From an uncultured Candidatus Nemicrothrix sp. (GTDB taxonomy: Bacteria; Actinomycetota; Acidimicrobiia; Acidimicrobiales; UBA8592): a stretch of DNA of 5,828 bases. Each line of letters opens with the position of its first letter. Positions within the stretch are counted from its first letter, which is position 1. The translations under genes were made by a program, and so were the position numbers. The notes under the pieces are model-generated. The model made no database searches and had not been told where the DNA came from. It saw nothing but the letters and a program-made list of their open reading frames with translations. This document shows positions 5,826-5,828 of the stretch, piece by piece. The stretch spans positions 1-5,828 of the forward strand of contig CAJWRY010000089.1 in NCBI GenBank assembly GCA_913046155.1, given 5' to 3'.

Positions 5826-5828
5826 CTA

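Larger units (their letters stand above)
5478..5828 (+). ncRNA. Candidate large structured non-coding RNA, unassigned family
   Basis: No reading frame covers this stretch, yet it is packed with complementary segments. A left domain is closed by CCGATG (5482-5487) with CATCGG (5575-5580). It contains stems 5503-5507/5514-5518 and 5525-5529/5534-5538, the latter extended by 5519-5522/5542-5545. A right domain is closed by a 9-pair helix, 5585-5593 with 5796-5804 (one G-U pair). Inside it are: 5595-5602/5607-5614 with a GAAA loop; 5616-5619/5642-5645 leading to a UUCG loop at 5629-5632; 5650-5657/5662-5669; 5676-5680/5693-5697 with tandem G-A mismatches and a GAAA loop; 5712-5716/5721-5725; 5732-5736/5758-5762 with CCGAAAGG inside; and 5769-5773/5785-5789. 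The plus strand is favoured by the tetraloop sequences and the end hairpin. Signatures of RNase P RNA, tmRNA, SRP RNA and 6S RNA were looked for and not found. Ends are approximate and it may run past the window. Confidence 0.62.

Noticed and set aside
5779..5828. GGGGATGACTTTGG resembles the 5' end of tmRNA
   Set aside because: The expected TTCGAC segment does not follow, no tag frame is visible, and the stretch is better explained as the 3' part of the folded RNA domain.
5478..5828. RNase P RNA as the identity of the structured region
   Set aside because: The size would fit, but the conserved GAGGAAAGTCC-type segment and the 3' ACAGAA...GGCTTA segment are absent on both strands.

Overview
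The window looks like chromosomal DNA of a fairly low-GC actinobacterium; by eye GC is roughly 40-45%. The strongest lineage clue is a complete DUF3151 protein, a family known almost only from Actinobacteria. Other clues are actinobacterial-style GDPD and RNase D genes and sparse Shine-Dalgarno sites. The pyruvate kinase begins with an RLGLAHG-type motif that I associate, from memory, with Acidimicrobiia. An aquatic low-GC acidimicrobial lineage is therefore my guess, not a demonstrated fact. I see no insertion sequence, CRISPR array, phage gene or tRNA.

Positions 1-4073 hold a tight minus-strand operon, read from right to left: pyruvate kinase (pyk), DUF3151 protein, molybdenum cofactor guanylyltransferase (mobA-like), single-domain rhodanese, and ribonuclease D (rnd). 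The gaps are 5, 0, 31 and 1 bases. After rnd comes a short spacer with a perfect inverted repeat, then the first codons of another minus-strand gene behind a strong ribosome site. The operon mixes central metabolism (PEP to pyruvate), cofactor maturation, possible sulfur transfer and RNA processing.

An 87-base divergent spacer (4074-4160) separates this operon from a plus-strand pair: a glycerophosphodiester phosphodiesterase (4161-4928) and a VOC/glyoxalase-fold protein (4915-5343), overlapping by 14 bases. The same hexamer, TAGCGT, lies exactly 6 bases before the start codon of both divergent genes, which suggests paired leaderless promoters.

Positions 5344-5828 have no credible gene and are the most interesting part. 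First come three DnaA-box-like sequences in one orientation, spaced 31 and 21 bases apart (5361-5421), then an AT-rich stretch. From about 5480 to the window end there is a dense series of complementary segments. They fold by eye into two domains, each closed by a long-range helix, with GAAA and UUCG tetraloops and tandem G-A mismatches. It ends in a possible terminator. I read this as a large structured non-coding RNA of about 350 bases that I cannot assign to RNase P RNA, tmRNA, SRP RNA or 6S RNA.
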